Below are positions 33,922-47,779 of a stretch of 64,000 nt of DNA, piece by piece. Below the pieces are notes generated by a model, which ran no database searches, was not told the DNA's origin, and saw only the letters and a list, made by a program, of their open reading frames with translations. Origin of the DNA: Adiantum capillus-veneris (lineage: Eukaryota; Streptophyta; Polypodiopsida; Polypodiales; Pteridaceae); the NCBI GenBank assembly GCA_014529385.2, contig CM043960.1:26425896-26489895 (forward strand), read 5' to 3'. Within the stretch, counting starts at the first letter, position 1, and the number at the start of each line of letters is the position of its first letter. Both the position numbers and the translations under genes were made by a program.

Positions 33922-35600
33922 CATCACAATGGATCTTAAAATAACAAGAGTACTATAGAGGTAATAGACATATATGGATACCAAAACTATAGGTAAGGGC
34001 ATATGAAGTAGCATCAAGACCCTCCCAAGAAAGAAGGCCCACTAGGTATCAATCTTGATAATATGCCACGATAACTAAGAAGCAAATATACAAAAGGACA
34101 ATATCAAATACTGCTATAGTCAATCACAACTCTCAAGGGGATACAAAACAGAGACGGATCTCAAAGAATATTCCTCTTAGACAAAGATTCTACACAGGTT
34201 ATACAAAGATTTGGCTACCAGTCAACCATAAGCCAACTACAACTACATCAGACCTGCATGAATGTCTCAAGAGCTCAACAAGACTTAGAGCTAAGCAAAG
34301 TCAACAAAGGAGTTACAAAGTTCCTCAAGAGATTTGGATTCCTAAGTCTTCCATGAACCGAGTCAAAAGGCAAATGCCGACAGCCAACAGAAGCCTACAA
34401 CAACCTCAAAGACTCCTTACAACAGGCCCAATTGGAGAATCACATGAACAATGGAGTCTTCACAGTCAAATAAGGACAACTCAACCAACAAAGCTTTTGA
34501 TTCAAAGATGATAAAACAGGCATGGCAAAAGAAACCTTGAATGCCAACTCGGTCCTTCACTAATCCTCTTTTTGAGGATTCAAGCTTAATTTACCTGAAG
34601 AAATATTTATAGTAAGCACAAGAATGTAAACAGTCAAGTCGCCAGGGTGCAAAAAACACTCTTGGTGGCATAGTTAGAGTCGGGATGCTGAGCCATAAAA
34701 TTAGCAAAGCATTAGTCCCAAAGCTTCAAGTTGTAATAAACTATGTGCTAAGAGTTGTAGGTATTAGGCTTACGCTCAAGCTGGAAGAGTTCATCATATC
34801 TAAGTCATGTCGCTCATGCTAGATGAGATGAGCATAAGAGTCAAAGTCTATTAACTTACAATTGGTGGAGTGTCGTAGAGTCCAACACTCACACTTAGTG
34901 CTGCACGGTAAGATGAGAGCACATATCCTCGACAACGAAAACCATTCTTAAAGGGATGCCAACTTGCAAAGCCATGTCCTATGCTTTTATAGCCACACCA
35001 TCTTTTTGAAGAACCCCTCAAAATATTTCTTGCACAGCATATTATTTGGCATGCATTCTATGAATGCATACAGGATGTCCCATCATCGGACATATGCATT
35101 AGACACTCTTTTTTGCTTCCACCTATGCACATTGAGTGGACTACAGCAGGCAAACCAATATTCCATCATGCTACCTTCATATATTTGCTACCCTCTTATT
35201 TTAATATTTATCAACAAATAATCCCTTCAGTACTTTATCAATATTTTCCATGCTAATCAGTACTTCATAATGCGCTTATTCCAAAGGCATTTTTTTCCCA
35301 CTAGCTTTTTTCCCTTTGGTCATCCAAAGTATTAGACCCTAATTTAGATCCTCATTGCTCTACTTCCCTTGTACATACTTTTCATAAATAAAGAGCAGCC
35401 TCATCATCTTTTATACCTTAGAGAACAGTCTTTTATACCTTTTAAAATATGCAAAATGCTGCTCACATGTATTTAAGTTTTTCATGAGCCTGAACAAGTA
35501 GGAGCCTCGTGGATGTCTTTTTTAGAAGGTAACCAGGGCTTATGCTATGATTTAAGTGGGAAACCTTCAGAAGAAGTTCTTTACGGATTCTATCTAGATG
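33922..35600 (+). other. Decayed interior of the older retroelement
   Basis: AG-rich, then AT-rich DNA without recognisable pol motifs. The stretch at 35,280-35,460 (CCAAAGGCATTTTTTTCCC, later TTTTTTCCCTTTGG) resembles 29,995-30,190 inside the inserted LTR element, so the two elements share 3' non-coding sequence. Confidence 0.4.
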
Positions 35601-35897
35601 CATGTTCTTACCATCGAGAAATATATTGTCATTCAAAGAAGCCTTTTACACCAGGTTCTTCACATGGCGTACAAAAATTTTCAGATCGATGATCAAAAAT
35701 TTAGCTGCAAGGTTCATCGGATATTCAGCCATAGAAGTAAAGAATAGAGTTACTATTCAATTTTTGCAAGTGCCTGAGAAAGAACGGGGCATCCGATATC
35801 AAAAATCTCTTTAAGCACTTAAAGACCGCCTCGCCAGCCGCCGTCAACCCAAAGACTACTTCAGTCCATGAAATTGTGTCAAGGGACGACACAGTCG

Positions 35898-36241
35898 AGG
35901 AGGGGAAAAATGTTAGCAACAAGCTAACCCATGTAACATTTTTTGGGAGCTTCATTGTAAAAACACTTATTCTTTTGATAAATCGAGAATATTGTAACTC
36001 CTATTTGACGAGTGGATATTGTAATCTATGAGCCGAAGCTATAAGCTTCTAGATTGTATTAGTTAATCCTTGGTTAGAGCTCCCAGATGATTAGTTTTTG
36101 ACCTAAGAAACCTTGGCTAAGGTATAAAATCCAGCTTTGTAAAGTTTTTATTAAGTTTTTTGGATAAGAAATACATAGTGTGAGCTTATGATTCTCTCCT
36201 CTCTCCTTCTCTTGCTTCTATCTCCCTTGTCAGTTGTTACA
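35898..36241 (+). mobile_element. Polypurine tract and 3' LTR of the older element
   Basis: GAGGAGGGGAAAAA (35,897-35,910) is followed by a TGTTAGCAACAAGCTAACCC start at 35911 and a CAGTTGTTACA end at 36241, giving an LTR of 331 bp. The start mirrors the inserted element's LTR, with a GTTAGC...GCTAAC inverted repeat. Its 5' partner was not found in the window. Confidence 0.55.
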
Positions 36242-36780
36242 TTGCAATGTCTTCTATTGCGTTGCAACCATAGGGAAGAGCTCTAGGCATTGACATAAAC
36301 ACATCATGATAAATTGTAGCATTTGACATCGCCAACATGTGGCCTAATTTCATCATAAGTAGTAATTTAATCTAGGAAATCACAAAGTAAGTATAGGCGG
36401 GGTATTGGGGCATCATTGCTAAGCATTTAGATGCATTTGGGGTCAAAAACTAGGTCAAAATCTCACTACTATTAATAATCCCTTTTTTTCCACTCATTGA
36501 AAGTGAGATTTGAGACCATTAGCATGTGTGTTTAGGTCTTATATACTTATCCTAGAAGTTTCATAACATTCGGATGTCATTTGATGTTGTAATGATCATG
36601 GCTGGCCGATTAGTGACTATCTTTTGATGACTTAGTTCATTTGAGTGTATCTTGAGTTAGATGCAAGTTGTGTGTTATTTTCTAAGAGATTGACATCCTC
36701 TTGTAGCCTCCATGCACTAATTGATTCAGCTTCGTCCCATGGATTGACAATTATGTTCGTGGTTCTCACTATGTCTGCAA
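36242..36780. other. Intergenic, no gene seen
   Basis: AT-rich DNA without recognisable motifs. Confidence 0.5.
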
Positions 36781-39562
36781 TAAGATAAGAGTGAGGTTAC
36801 GAAACCCACCCATGGGCCATCTCTCATACTCCAAGTTTAGCTTTAAATTGCCTTAGTTTCTCTCCTCCCAAAGCCTTCATGAAAATGTTTGCAGCTTGCT
36901 CATCGACCCTCATGTTATGTAGCTAAGGGTGATGTTTCCATTGAAGACCATGTTCATGATGAAGTAGTAGTGCATCTCAATGTGCTTGTCCTTGTATGGA
37001 ACACTAGGTTTTGTGCCAATTTTATGCTACTAAAGTTTTTGCAGTAAATGAGAACCGGCTTATTAACATGTATGCCTAGCTCTCCAAGGTGCATCTCCAA
37101 GTATGCTACTTGACTGCCACTTGGCTCACCTTCATCATGACTTACGCTCAAATTTGGCATCATAGGGGCATCATCAACCTATTCTTTTCATTTCCTTGAT
37201 ACATTTGATGAATTTTCAAGACTTGCACTTTTGTTACTTTGCCACTCCATGGATTCTCAGCATTACTTGAGCTAGATGACCCTTTCTGTCCACTTAAAAC
37301 TTGTGAGTATGCACCTACATTTTTGCATCCACATTCGCCTTTGCATCAACCCAAAAAACATCCTTTACGTCAACATACAAGCCATTTAACATCAAAAACA
37401 TCCCTACTCACACTCACTTAACATGTGATAGGGTCATCACAAGTGTGCCCCTTTTGCTCAAGGGAGTAACGGTTACCGTAAACACACAATTTTCAACTTT
37501 TGAGACAATCTTAGCAAGAACCTCATGTGCAACATGCACATAAACAATACATTGAAGCACTTTCAAATATCCCAAATCAGGTGTTCTTCTAGTAATCTTC
37601 TACTTGGGTGTCATATTGTGTACAAAAACATTGGGTGTTGTGGCATGTTCATAATGTATACAGTCATAGAAATTAATTCAAACCCATAACCATGTGAGGT
37701 ATATTCTTCTCAATCATCATTACCTTTGCAACTTCTATAATGTGCCTATTCTTTTTCTCAACAACACCATTTGGTTGTGGAGTATACTTGCATGAAAATT
37801 TTCACTAAATTCCATGATATTTGAGAAAGCTAATAGACTCCTTGGAGAAACTGTACTCTCCCCCTCCTTCTAGCTTTAGGCAAAGTATAAATTTTTTTGT
37901 ATGTTTTTTTGCTACAACCTTGAAAATTTGAAAGTGGTTAAACGCTTCTTTTTTCTTCTTCAAGAAGTGTACCCATATCTTCATTGTATGCTCATCATTG
38001 AAGGTAGCATAAGACCTACATCCTCTTGTAGTAGACATAGTCTTTGTAAAACCCCATACATCAAAATGCAGTATCCCTAGTGCATTTTTACTTACAAGCT
38101 TGCCTTTGCATGCTTTCCAAACTGGCAAGGCTCACAAACCTTATGCATTTTAGCCATCTTAAACACTAGAAAATCTATGAATTTGCATGGGTTTTAGTCT
38201 TTGCACATATGCAAAGACTAAGTGTTGCCAAATGTCTAATTCACAGAAACAACTCCTAACCTTTGTGAAAACATGGCAGCTTCTGTCATTCATACATCTA
38301 CATCGAGAGTACACTTTGCCAACCTGTTTCCTTGTGCAATGATCCTTCTATTCTTCTTGTATCCTCTACAAATATGATATCAGAATTGAACCTGAAATAT
38401 GAACCCTGCTTTTTTTCCAACAAAAAAAAAAGTTCTTTGTAATATTTGGTCCATGTAGACATCACCAAAATACTTCACTTTGCCATCTATCAATGCCAAT
38501 GGCACATTCCCTATATGTGCAATCAGATGTGTCAACATAACTAGGATTTTGATGTTTTTAGAGTATGAATAGAGGTCTTGAATTCCTTGCATGTTGGCAC
38601 TAAACACACAAGCATGCTTCCACCTTGTCATCATCATCAATATAACACCAATAGATGCAAGGTATTAACATATGTTGTTTATCTTCAAGACATAATCATT
38701 AATTGGCATAACCATCTTCTTCACAAACTTAAGTTTTGCCTTCAACTATAGCTTTCTTTCCTTATTGTTGACATTTACCGAGACCAAATTATTCCATGTC
38801 TCCTTGGGGTAATTGGCACCCTGTATTTGGTCAACCAATCATAGATTCCTCCAATTGAAAAAAAAACAATATGTGACCTTACATGCTCCTTGGTTCCAAT
38901 CTTTGAAAGCTTTCACCTATGGAGGAGTAGGCCTTCATCCCAAGATACAATGGTGTGTCTTCATGTTCATCTTTCAACATCATTTACCCATTTGGGTCAT
39001 TTTGAACATCCAAGCATGAATTTGTTCTTGTCCAACTTCTGGCTATCAATCCTATTGATTCTATTATTGTTACAGATGTTTGCAAAACATCATAAATTTG
39101 AACAAAACCTAAAGTGGACTAAAAATAGATTGTATCTATCACAACTTATGACCACAATATGTGTACATAGATCGAATACAATATTTCACACTAGTATACA
39201 ATAGCTATAAAAAATGTAGCACCAATCGAGCTTCTTGCTACCTCAAAATGGGATATTTGCAAAAACCCAAAGCTTTGTGTTCTTGCACCCAAAGGCACTC
39301 TAACTCCAAAACGGAGTCCAAAATGTGCACAAAATTGGAATTTGGCTAGCAAATTTCAATTTTAAGGACTAAACTGAGTCTCAAGCCGCACAATCTCCCT
39401 TTAAAATTGTGGAAATCAAAAATCATTTTACTAATGCCTCTCAAAATCTTGGGGATGAGCGTAGTACCCACACATAAGGAAGGAGAATGAAGAAACTCCT
39501 ATACCCTATACAGATTTTTCTACTACTCATAGCTCTTTAGCCACAACCAAGCTTTGATATCA
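36780..39562 (-). mobile_element. Degenerate Ty1/copia element, minus strand
   Basis: Read on the minus strand, the parts lie in copia order. A worn initiator-Met primer site is at 39562-39551 (10 of 12 bases of TGGTATCAGAGC). A protease/pre-integrase relic follows (about 38,640-38,380, KVKYFGDVYMD), then the pre-integrase Cys motif (VCEPCQFGK, about 38,140). Integrase is at 38,085-37,805 (ILHFDVWG, EGGGEYSF for the usual SDNGGEY) and RNase H at about 37,160-36,800 (VLIYCKNFSSIKLAQNLVFHTRTS). Reverse transcriptase was not found between integrase and RNase H. Stops and frameshifts are many, so the element is inactive. Confidence 0.75.
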
Positions 39563-41970
39563 TGTAAAGAGATAAAGAATGAGAGATCATGAGCTCTTGC
39601 AAACACATACGTATTCACACAACCAAGAGAGCACACAATGAAGATGGAGGAAAAAAGCTACTTCATCTTCATGAGCATAATCAAAACTTTTATGTAGGGA
39701 AGAAAACCTTGGCTAATGCACATGTTGATGAATGCTTATCTTTGGCTATGTTTAGAAGAAGACGGTGTTTTGATGCACTCTCCCATTATTTAAAGAACAT
39801 CATCACTCAGTTTTAGACAACCCATACGTGCATCTCACCCAATAAAGAGGATGTTATTCACTTGAGGGCTAAACCCAAACAATACATCAAACATCCAATT
39901 CATTGTCTTGATGAAACACAAGTGAGTTCAATTTCAATTGTGACTTCAGGTTCATCCCATGTAGTCGTTGGATGCTTCAATTTGTATGATATTCTTTCAT
40001 TGTTATCCTCTTGTACTGGCAATGTACTGATGCATCATGCTAGAAAGTTATCGGCATCTTATTTCATTGAATATTGGAGGTTCATGGGCTAGGCATGCTT
40101 CAAGATTTTTCTCCTTGTTCAAGAGTAAAATTGGATAATGAAGTAGACTTTCCAAGTAGTTTCTGTTGTGTAGATGCCATTGTTATCAAATATAGAATAG
40201 GACTCCATGAACACTGTGAGGCCAAAAATGTGTCGTTATTTTGGTGTTATTTTCTTACACTTTTAGCATTGCTAATTACTTTGATTATATTTCTAGTTTG
40301 TTATTTGTATTGCTATACAAAGCTATAAGAAACTATTTTAAGTATTATCTAGCATTGTTTAGTATTATATAGTTTTCTCAATAAAACGTTGCCTTTATAG
40401 ATTCTTTTACTAAAGTTTATACAAACTAGGTAAAGAAAGAGCTCACATATGCTTTCACTTTATATTCTTGTGGATTGGATTAGTTGATCATATTCCTAGG
40501 ATATCCAGTATACTATTGTATTGTCATGGACATGATTCATTATTACACATTGTTTTGCTACGTTTAACCATCATTTGTGTAGTATATAGTGCTATAACTT
40601 TTCTTAGTAGTATTTAGAGAGGTTTTTCTAGCTAAACCATGCTTTTTAATTTGTATTTGTTGGTTTTTTATGCTCATCACTTGTGCACCATTTATAGCAG
40701 TGTAATGACCCACTACATAATAGTACATTTTATATCTATATAGTGTTAGTTAGTCCTATTTAAAATTATTTAGTTTTATAAGCCTATGTTTAGTACATTG
40801 TAATACTCTACAAGGAGCAATGTATGTATTGTTGGCTAGTGTTATGTGCCTCTGTTTAGTACATTGTAATACTCTACAAGGAACAATGCCTTAGAAACCT
40901 ACAGTACTATGAAAGTGCTACATAGAATTGTGAGCTGCTATATAAGAATGTGACCTCTTAGTGACCTCTTATATACTAGTTGAGTAGTGCTATTTTGCAA
41001 TGATATATAAAGGACTTAGTTATATATAGTGTTTGTAGGGAATAGTTATTTTTTGGAAACTTATACATTGAATTGCTATATAGAATAGTGAACTGCTATA
41101 TAGAAATGTGAAGAATTTTATAGTAGTACAAATTTTAATATAGTTATTGTAGTGCCATATATCTTTGGACAGTACTTTATAGCATTGTTTGGTGCTATAT
41201 AGTGCTTCCCAAAGACATCTAGTACTTGTCTTGATATTATGTGTTAATTGGGCACATTGTTTTGTAAAGTGAATTTCATTTATACTAAAGCATCACACTC
41301 TAGAATTGAAAGCACAAAACATTTTTGTGAAGGAAATGCAAAATTTCAACACATGCCGCTTCAAATCTCATGTTTAAATATCTACTTGAAAGAAGCAATC
41401 AACAAGGTCAATTAGTCAAAGATGTTTGGTTATCAAAATAATACTTGTAATTGTATAGACGAATGCAAGGTATGCTACACAAAGAATAGAGGTAAAGTAC
41501 GCTCAGCAAGAACCCACTTATACAAATGAATCACATGTTTCTAGGAAATTTTCTTGTGTAAGAAGCTTGATGGTAAAGTATACCATAAGTGAATAGAGGG
41601 CACATAGGGTCTTACGGGTTGAATAGTTTAGTGCTTTTTGTTTAATTTTAAAAAATTGATTTAAGAAGTTATTCCATGTTAAAGTATTTCAATATATGAG
41701 CACAATGACAAAAGGGAAGAAGGGAATGCATCTAGAGTTACTGCATCAGTGACACCGAAGTTGATACCAATCAATGAATTATTGAAGCTTTTGAGACCGC
41801 ACAAAAAGGATAATTTCATATATAGATTGCAGGCCAATCAATTTTTTATGTTGCATTCAACAATTTTTTGATAATGTTGTTATGTTCATAGTTGACTTTG
41901 TAAAAAAAATTCTTTCAAAGAGAAGAATGAATTACAATCATAACATTGGCATACCAACCAATGCTCTATC
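39563..41970. other. LTR-side remnant and AT-rich DNA with CTATATAG repeats
   Basis: From 39563 (TGTAAAGAG, next to the worn primer site) an LTR of the decayed copia element probably begins, with no partner seen. Two short open frames (39,862-40,092 and 40,074-40,328) resemble nothing I know. From about 40,550 to 41,230 the DNA is rich in GTGCTATA/CTATATAG motifs akin to the intron repeats at 12 and 20 kb. Confidence 0.35.
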
Positions 41971-41974
41971 TTGG

Positions 41975-42515
41975 TGCTCATAACCTTGGGGGATTCACTC
42001 TATATACAAAATGGGATGCCACCTGTGAGCGGATAACTTTGATAAAACCCCTATATACAACTTATATTAGGGAATATGACCCCCCTATCTACGCTTATAC
42101 GACAATCAATGCAAAAAACTATCATACCCCTATCTTACATATAAAATTTAGGTCTCACATGATCTAACTAAGTAAAACTAGTCAAAGAGCATGTAGCATA
42201 GTGACTGGCAACATACTATAAGGAACCACTTCTATTCATAACTAGATGAACCCTCAATGTGTCTTAGTTTGACTTTCAATTATAAAATTTTGTTAGGTTT
42301 TTCATGTAAATTTGCATCTATACAAACTCTCTAAAGCTTTCATCTCTGAACAAATGAGCTATAATCACAAAACAAACAATTGATACAAAGCAGTGTTAGT
42401 TCTTGCATGTATCTTTGTAGCTATTGACTCACAAGTTTGAGGGCAGACTCTTTTGGGAATCCATGATTTTGAAACACAAAAACTTCCTCTCATTTTTTCC
42501 TTTTCTCACGTCTTC

Positions 42516-42548
<33 letters not shown>

Positions 42549-42690
42549 CAATATGATACCCCCTCCCTTATTTTTAAGCATGGGAGATAAATTATTGGGG
42601 ACCTGCCCCTTACTTATACATGTATGTAACTTGTTTAAAAAAACCCCTCCCTTGCACTTACGTGGTGCGGTAAGTTTTCCATGATGAATC
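41975..42690 (-). repeat. Composite dispersed repeat
   Basis: 41,985-42,245 is the inverted copy of 22,005-22,285, and 42,245-42,690 is the inverted copy of parts of 9,361-10,115. Both blocks carry a variant of GGGGATTCAC/GGGATTCACC near one end, suggesting related element termini. Confidence 0.7.
42517..42547. repeat. Poly-C run (31 bases)
   Basis: An uninterrupted run of 31 C inside the dispersed repeat. The homologous site at 9.73 kb has only a short G tract. Confidence 0.9.
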
Positions 42691-43204
42691 CCTCGGGCTC
42701 ATAACATATTGTCACAACCAAGAAATGGGTAGCTCATAGAGAAATTGCATTTCTACATCTCAAATGATATCAAACATAGTCCTTTATTCATCTAGCATTG
42801 CTTCATGCTTCACTACAAGTGGATGAATGATGAAGGAATCAATGCTGGTAAGCATTGGGTATGATCAGGTATGGTGTTGTATCACACTTCAAAGCAACAA
42901 GGCCATTTGGCCTGGTGGATATGTAAATGTTTCTATTATTAGTGTATGCTACTTCAAGTGTTTTGTATCAGCATGTAAATCCGGGTTTGTTGTTTGTAGT
43001 TTTGAACTTTCTATGCTTATAGGTACATCAAGTTGATGATGTTATTAATAACTTGGAATGTTTTTGGATCTAGACGGGAAAAAGGTGAATGTGATGGTGC
43101 TAGAGCTTTGGTAAAGTGATCCTCAACATGGGTACAAGTAAAACTAGAGGGTCCAATCCTTCAAAATTCAAGGGAGGTTTTTTTCTTTTCCTAAAAGAGG
43201 CTTG

Positions 43205-43600
43205 AAAATAGAACATTAGGGAGAAGGATAAGACAAGGGCTATATCCAATTGATAAGGTGTCAAGTGATGAAGAGATTCTCATATTGGACCATCTATGTA
43301 AAGGGTGTGAAGGTTCCCTAGGCAAGTTTTCTTTTGTTGGTGACAATTTTGTTGTCAACATTGAACCAGATAATATTGACAAGATTTTTACACTCTCAAA
43401 TACTCAAGTAATAAATTTCACGCAATACAAAGTGTACGAGATGCATGGGGCATGGTATGAAAAAAGGGGTTCTTACTATGTGTCAAGATGGTAATATGAG
43501 AATATTGACGATCAACACTACGAGTTGTTACATGACAAACTAGTTGTAGTCCATCACTTGTATCTAGTGAGAGCTATCAAGTTTTTCATAGGGCTAATTT
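43205..43600 (+). pseudogene. Unrecognised coding fragment
   Basis: One frame is protein-like from about 43,214 (TLGRRIRQGLYPIDK) through EEILILDHLCKGCEGS and GAWYEKRGSYYVSRW to a TAA at 43,492-43,494. It continues in the same frame as YENIDDQHYELLHDKLVVVHHLYLVRA. The Trp/Tyr/Asp-rich style could fit a chromatin-reader-type domain, but I cannot assign a family. It is bounded by repeats and may be one exon of a broken gene. Confidence 0.4.
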
Positions 43601-44399
43601 TGAGAATTATATCATTAGCATACATGTCTGTGAGTCTATTTACCACAATTTGCCTTATGCAGATAACTTGTAATGGTTACCATGTGGTGAAAAAATTTGT
43701 TGGATTTATGTAAATAACCACTTTGTTTCCATGGCAAGCATCATTTACATAAGTATGGTGATCTTGCTTTCTTTCTCAAATCGGCTAGTACTACATTTTT
43801 GAAGATTTGTCTATAATTTGCATCCATGGTAACTAGACCATCTAAGTATGGTAATCTAAGTTTTGGCCCATAACTTGCCATTACTAGATTACCAATGCTA
43901 CTCATATTTTGCATGTCAAGAAATGCATGTGATTTTTGAATCTTTCAAACACTTTTGAACCACCATAAATAGACCATTTGAGTATTTCTTCAATTGGCAT
44001 GCATGCCTTATAGACATTGAAGTGCATAGATGTTTTTTCACCCGGCACATACATATGAGTCCAAGTAATCATCTCCATTGAGTACAAAAACCATATCAAC
44101 CCACTTTGCACATCATATTTGAAAGGGCATATGAATAATTCATCACTTTACGTACATATCCAAAAGGGGAGAAAATTAATGTTACATAGAATTCAGCAAC
44201 ATTAATGAGCAATAGATACAAAATATGGAACAATGGCCACATATAGTTACATCTCCAATTTTTTAATCCAAAAAATCCAAAATGAATATGTGAGCATAAG
44301 GGACTATAGTTAGTAAAAATAGAGGCTATAGTACATCAATTGCAATACATAAGGGTAATCTACATTGATTGAAACATGCCATACACGTCACTACTAAGT

Positions 44400-45140
44400 T
44401 TATTTTGGGGAGTATGTACCAGTGTTAAAATGTGTACTCCAACCAACCCCATAGCCAGGTTGGCAATGTATGTGTCAAGTACACATTATCCTCCTCAATT
44501 TTAAGCTTTTTAATCTTTGGAAGTACAAAGTAGTAGGCCCTCTCATTTTTTAGGAACTTTAAGCATTGTCATCAAGCATGATCATTTTGTCGCTATTGTG
44601 TAGTAGATAGTTTTGCCAAAAGGTTAATAATGGGTTGAACATGATGCATTTCTCAATATCAAAACCATGTAAATGAGGATATACATCACACAAGTCTTGG
44701 TCAAGAATAACCATGAGCTTCTTTTGTAGTTCAAAGAAGCAATGGGAGAGCAACCTTTCTACAAAATGGTTAGTAATGTACACCATGGTGGCATGTAGGA
44801 GGAATGTACAAAGAATTGCCACCAGTCTTGGCCAAGAATAACCATGAGCTTCTTTTGTAGTTCAAAGAAGCAATGGGAGAGCAGCCTTTCTACAAAATGG
44901 TTAGTAATGTACACCATGGTGGCATGTAGGAGGAATGTACAAAGAATTACCACCAGCCAAGCCACGAAGCAAACATGTAGTAGTTCAACTGTAATGTAAG
45001 TGACTTGTAATGTAACTAGAAAATATCTTGCATTACCAATGCGTGAAGGTGGATAACTTTCTCCTCCAAATGTATTGATGGGCATGGTCTCTCTCAAGGA
45101 AGTATCCATGGTAGGTTCTTTCTCCATAGATTTTTCAAAC
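44400..45140 (-). pseudogene. Third FCP1/CTD-phosphatase-like relic
   Basis: On the minus strand the order VVILCTFLLHATMVY, ERLLSHCFFELQKKLMVILDQDLCD, LLTFWQNYLLHNSDKMIMLDDNA follows the middle and end of the FCP1-like fold (WSS..., WDQ.C, FW..., NTLLVDD.P). The N-terminal catalytic DxN part was not found. A 130-base tandem duplication (44,694-44,953) repeats the FVERLLSHCFFELQKK segment and breaks the frame. It belongs to the same family as the relics at 6.7 and 15.8 kb but is more decayed. Confidence 0.45.
44694..44953. repeat. 130-bp tandem duplication
   Basis: GTCTTGGTCAAGAATAACCA at 44,694 and its near copy at 44,824 start two 130-base units differing at only a few positions. Confidence 0.9.
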
Positions 45141-45667
45141 CTCACAATTCTCTAATGTATAGAGGATTTCTGTGAAAAAGCAAAAGACAAGAATTCATTC
45201 AGACACATGAAATAGTCTACCTCCATAGCAGGTATGAAATGTTCAGCATTACCAATAGAGAGGCTAAAAATTAGCTTGACCCCTAGATGCACTTGTTGGC
45301 ACCTTCTCTAGAAAGGAAATATCAAAACCAAGCTCTTTAATAGAAAATTTTTAGCATTTATAGATGCTTGCTCTAAAAAAACATAGATCAAAAAGTATCA
45401 GAGGTAGCATTTATGCATACTATAGGCATGCAATGGTGTTGGGGTTGTTGGAATTAGAGTTGCAGAGAAACGCACACAGCTTGGAGAAGACGAAGAAAGC
45501 TCAAGGCACACAATGGAGAGTGTATTACTTAGTGTGCAATGGAAAGATAGATAGCCCTAGAGTGATGGGCGTATATACAATGCTCAGGGGAAAAAACCTC
45601 CTAAAGAGGGAAAAAATGCCCTAGTGGTCCTAGTATGTTCACACACATCACTACCACATGTATATGG

Positions 45668-45979
45668 TAACAGGGGTGTGTGACACATTTGCACCACCAA
45701 CTAGTGTTGGGGTGTGTGACACATTTGCACCACCAACTAGTGGAAACCCCCTCTAGTTTGGAAGCCTACACTTTGACATCATTGCTTATTTTATCATATG
45801 CTCTCTCCCTGCTCTATAAAATAAGCTTAAGCTACACACTTTGTATCCAAGAATTATCATGCACTAAGTGTCAACCTCTCTCTCTAATCTCTTGCAATTA
45901 GCACACTACCACCACCATGAACGGTTCACTCTCATTCTTCCCTCCATAAGCCAATTCCCTTTCATGTGGTATCAGAGCC
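45668..45979 (+). mobile_element. 5' LTR and primer site of an LTR element
   Basis: The LTR ends CCCTTTCA at 45964 and is followed by TGGTATCAGAGCC (45967-45979), the initiator-Met primer site typical of copia-type elements. Its start is blurred by a 37-base tandem duplication (GTGTGTGACACATTTGCACC twice), so it begins at 45,668 or 45,705. A related LTR in opposite orientation lies at 57,396-57,706. If 45,668 is the start, the flank TATGG compares with AATGG beside the other LTR. Confidence 0.75.
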
Positions 45980-47638
45980 GATGGTTCAAACCTACGCTTG
46001 ATTGATTGCACTTAATCTCTCTTAGTTATTTCCCATTAGTATTCTAATAACAATTGAGGGCATGTTCACAAGAAAGACTCTTGAGCTACTACTCTTCTAG
46101 TCAAATAGGAGGCCAATTAAGATTAATCATTGCCAATAATGAGCTTGTAGTTGCATTTCATTAATCATTCTCCATAATCCCCTTCCTAGTCTTTGTTGTG
46201 TTTTTAACAGGCTCATTAATCATTCTCCATAATCCCCTTCCTAGACTTTGTTGTGTTTTTAATAGGCTCATTAATTGGGCATTTTTAATCCCATCGTTAG
46301 AGAGGTTTACAGTTGCATCTATTTGTGAACTAAGAATGTTCAAGGTGCACAGGATTTACACTCATTTTTCTTTTTAAAGGTTTGAGGAGGCAAAGCATAC
46401 AGGTCTACAAATCGACCAAAACAGCTCATGTGAGGAGGAAAATCATACAGGGTTGAGGAGGAAAAGCATATAGCTCTACAAATTGGTCAACACATCTCAT
46501 ATGAGCTTTGGAAATCAAAAGTAGCTACCAATTTTTTGTGCACACAAGCCCACATATGTGATAGTGCATTGGCATCGGTAAACCCATCATCATCTGACTA
46601 CCTTGAACCACCTATGCACTCTCCTCTCTCATCATGTTGGCCACACCTACAATAATTCTGCAAAAAACTTGAGGTCTTGAGGAGATTTTGACCTACTTGC
46701 TTGTTGTTGCAGTCTATTAAAGACGTGCAGCTCACCACAGCATATTGGCCATGTGTAGCCTACCACCAAAGCTTTTTTTTTGTGCAGCTATTGTAGTGGA
46801 GCTATTTCGTGTGTCCACTTTTATTTTTTTATTTTAAAAGATTTGTAATTTCCTTTTAGATGCTCATCACACACATTTGAGTGCACCTTGTCTCTCCAAC
46901 TCAAAGTTGTCCTTGAATGAGAACAATAGCTAGAGACGCTTCACACTAAAGCCACAAAACACAAAGCGCAATGCATTTATCCACCCACAAGCAATAGAAC
47001 ATAAACTAACCAAGAGGAGTCTTTTTCAAACAAATTGAACGGTTTTTCCCTAGCATCAAAGGAGATCTTGTCGAGAATTTCATTTTCACCACAAAACAAT
47101 GTTATCCAATCCTAAGATTATCAAAACCCAAGCAACCCCAAACCATGCATTTACACACACATATCCTTGCATTTTGCACAAACTCTCTGCATTCACTCTT
47201 GCATGGACACAAAGCATGATCACATTTTCCTTCATGAAGATTATATTTGTACAAGGATTAGATAATTCCCTACAATGGGTGAGACCATCCTTAACACACA
47301 CCATTTGCACAAAATTTGATTTGTGTGCCACGTTGCCATCAGCATTCACTTTGAGAACTTTGACAATACATTCACTTTGAAAACACATTTTGAGGGGAGG
47401 ATAAGCATCAACCACAACAAATTTGAAAACACAACTACTTTGCGATCGGCAAAGACAACAAACACAAAAATACTTTGAAGATTTGCAGTAGGCATTCACC
47501 TTTGACCTCCGACATCGGAGGATGCATTCTCTAGGATAGATATTTGATTCCTACACCCTATTGTTCAAATTCTCTAGGGGAGGTGTATTTTGGCCTATAC
47601 CCTACTATTAAATTCTCTAGGAAAAGGCGTGTTGTTCT
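45980..47638 (+). other. Interior of the outer LTR element, non-coding
   Basis: No gag or pol motifs were found. Two tandem duplications are present: ATTAATCATTCTCCATAATC plus about 35 following bases, twice between 46,160 and 46,270; and a GAGGAGG...CATACAGG block twice at about 46,383-46,500. The 47.1-47.5 kb stretch is open on both strands but resembles no protein I know. A minus-strand copia element begins at 47,639. Confidence 0.4.
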
Positions 47639-47723
47639 TGTTAGGAAATAGGGCATAGCTAAGTAGATATTAGAGAAGTTTATATAATGGAGCGAGATAT
47701 TTTTCACACACAAAAGATCATAG

Positions 47724-47779
<56 letters not shown>

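Noticed and set aside
47086-47499. Overlapping open frames on both strands (93 and 137 codons)
   Set aside because: No recognisable motif; the region is non-coding interior of an LTR element.
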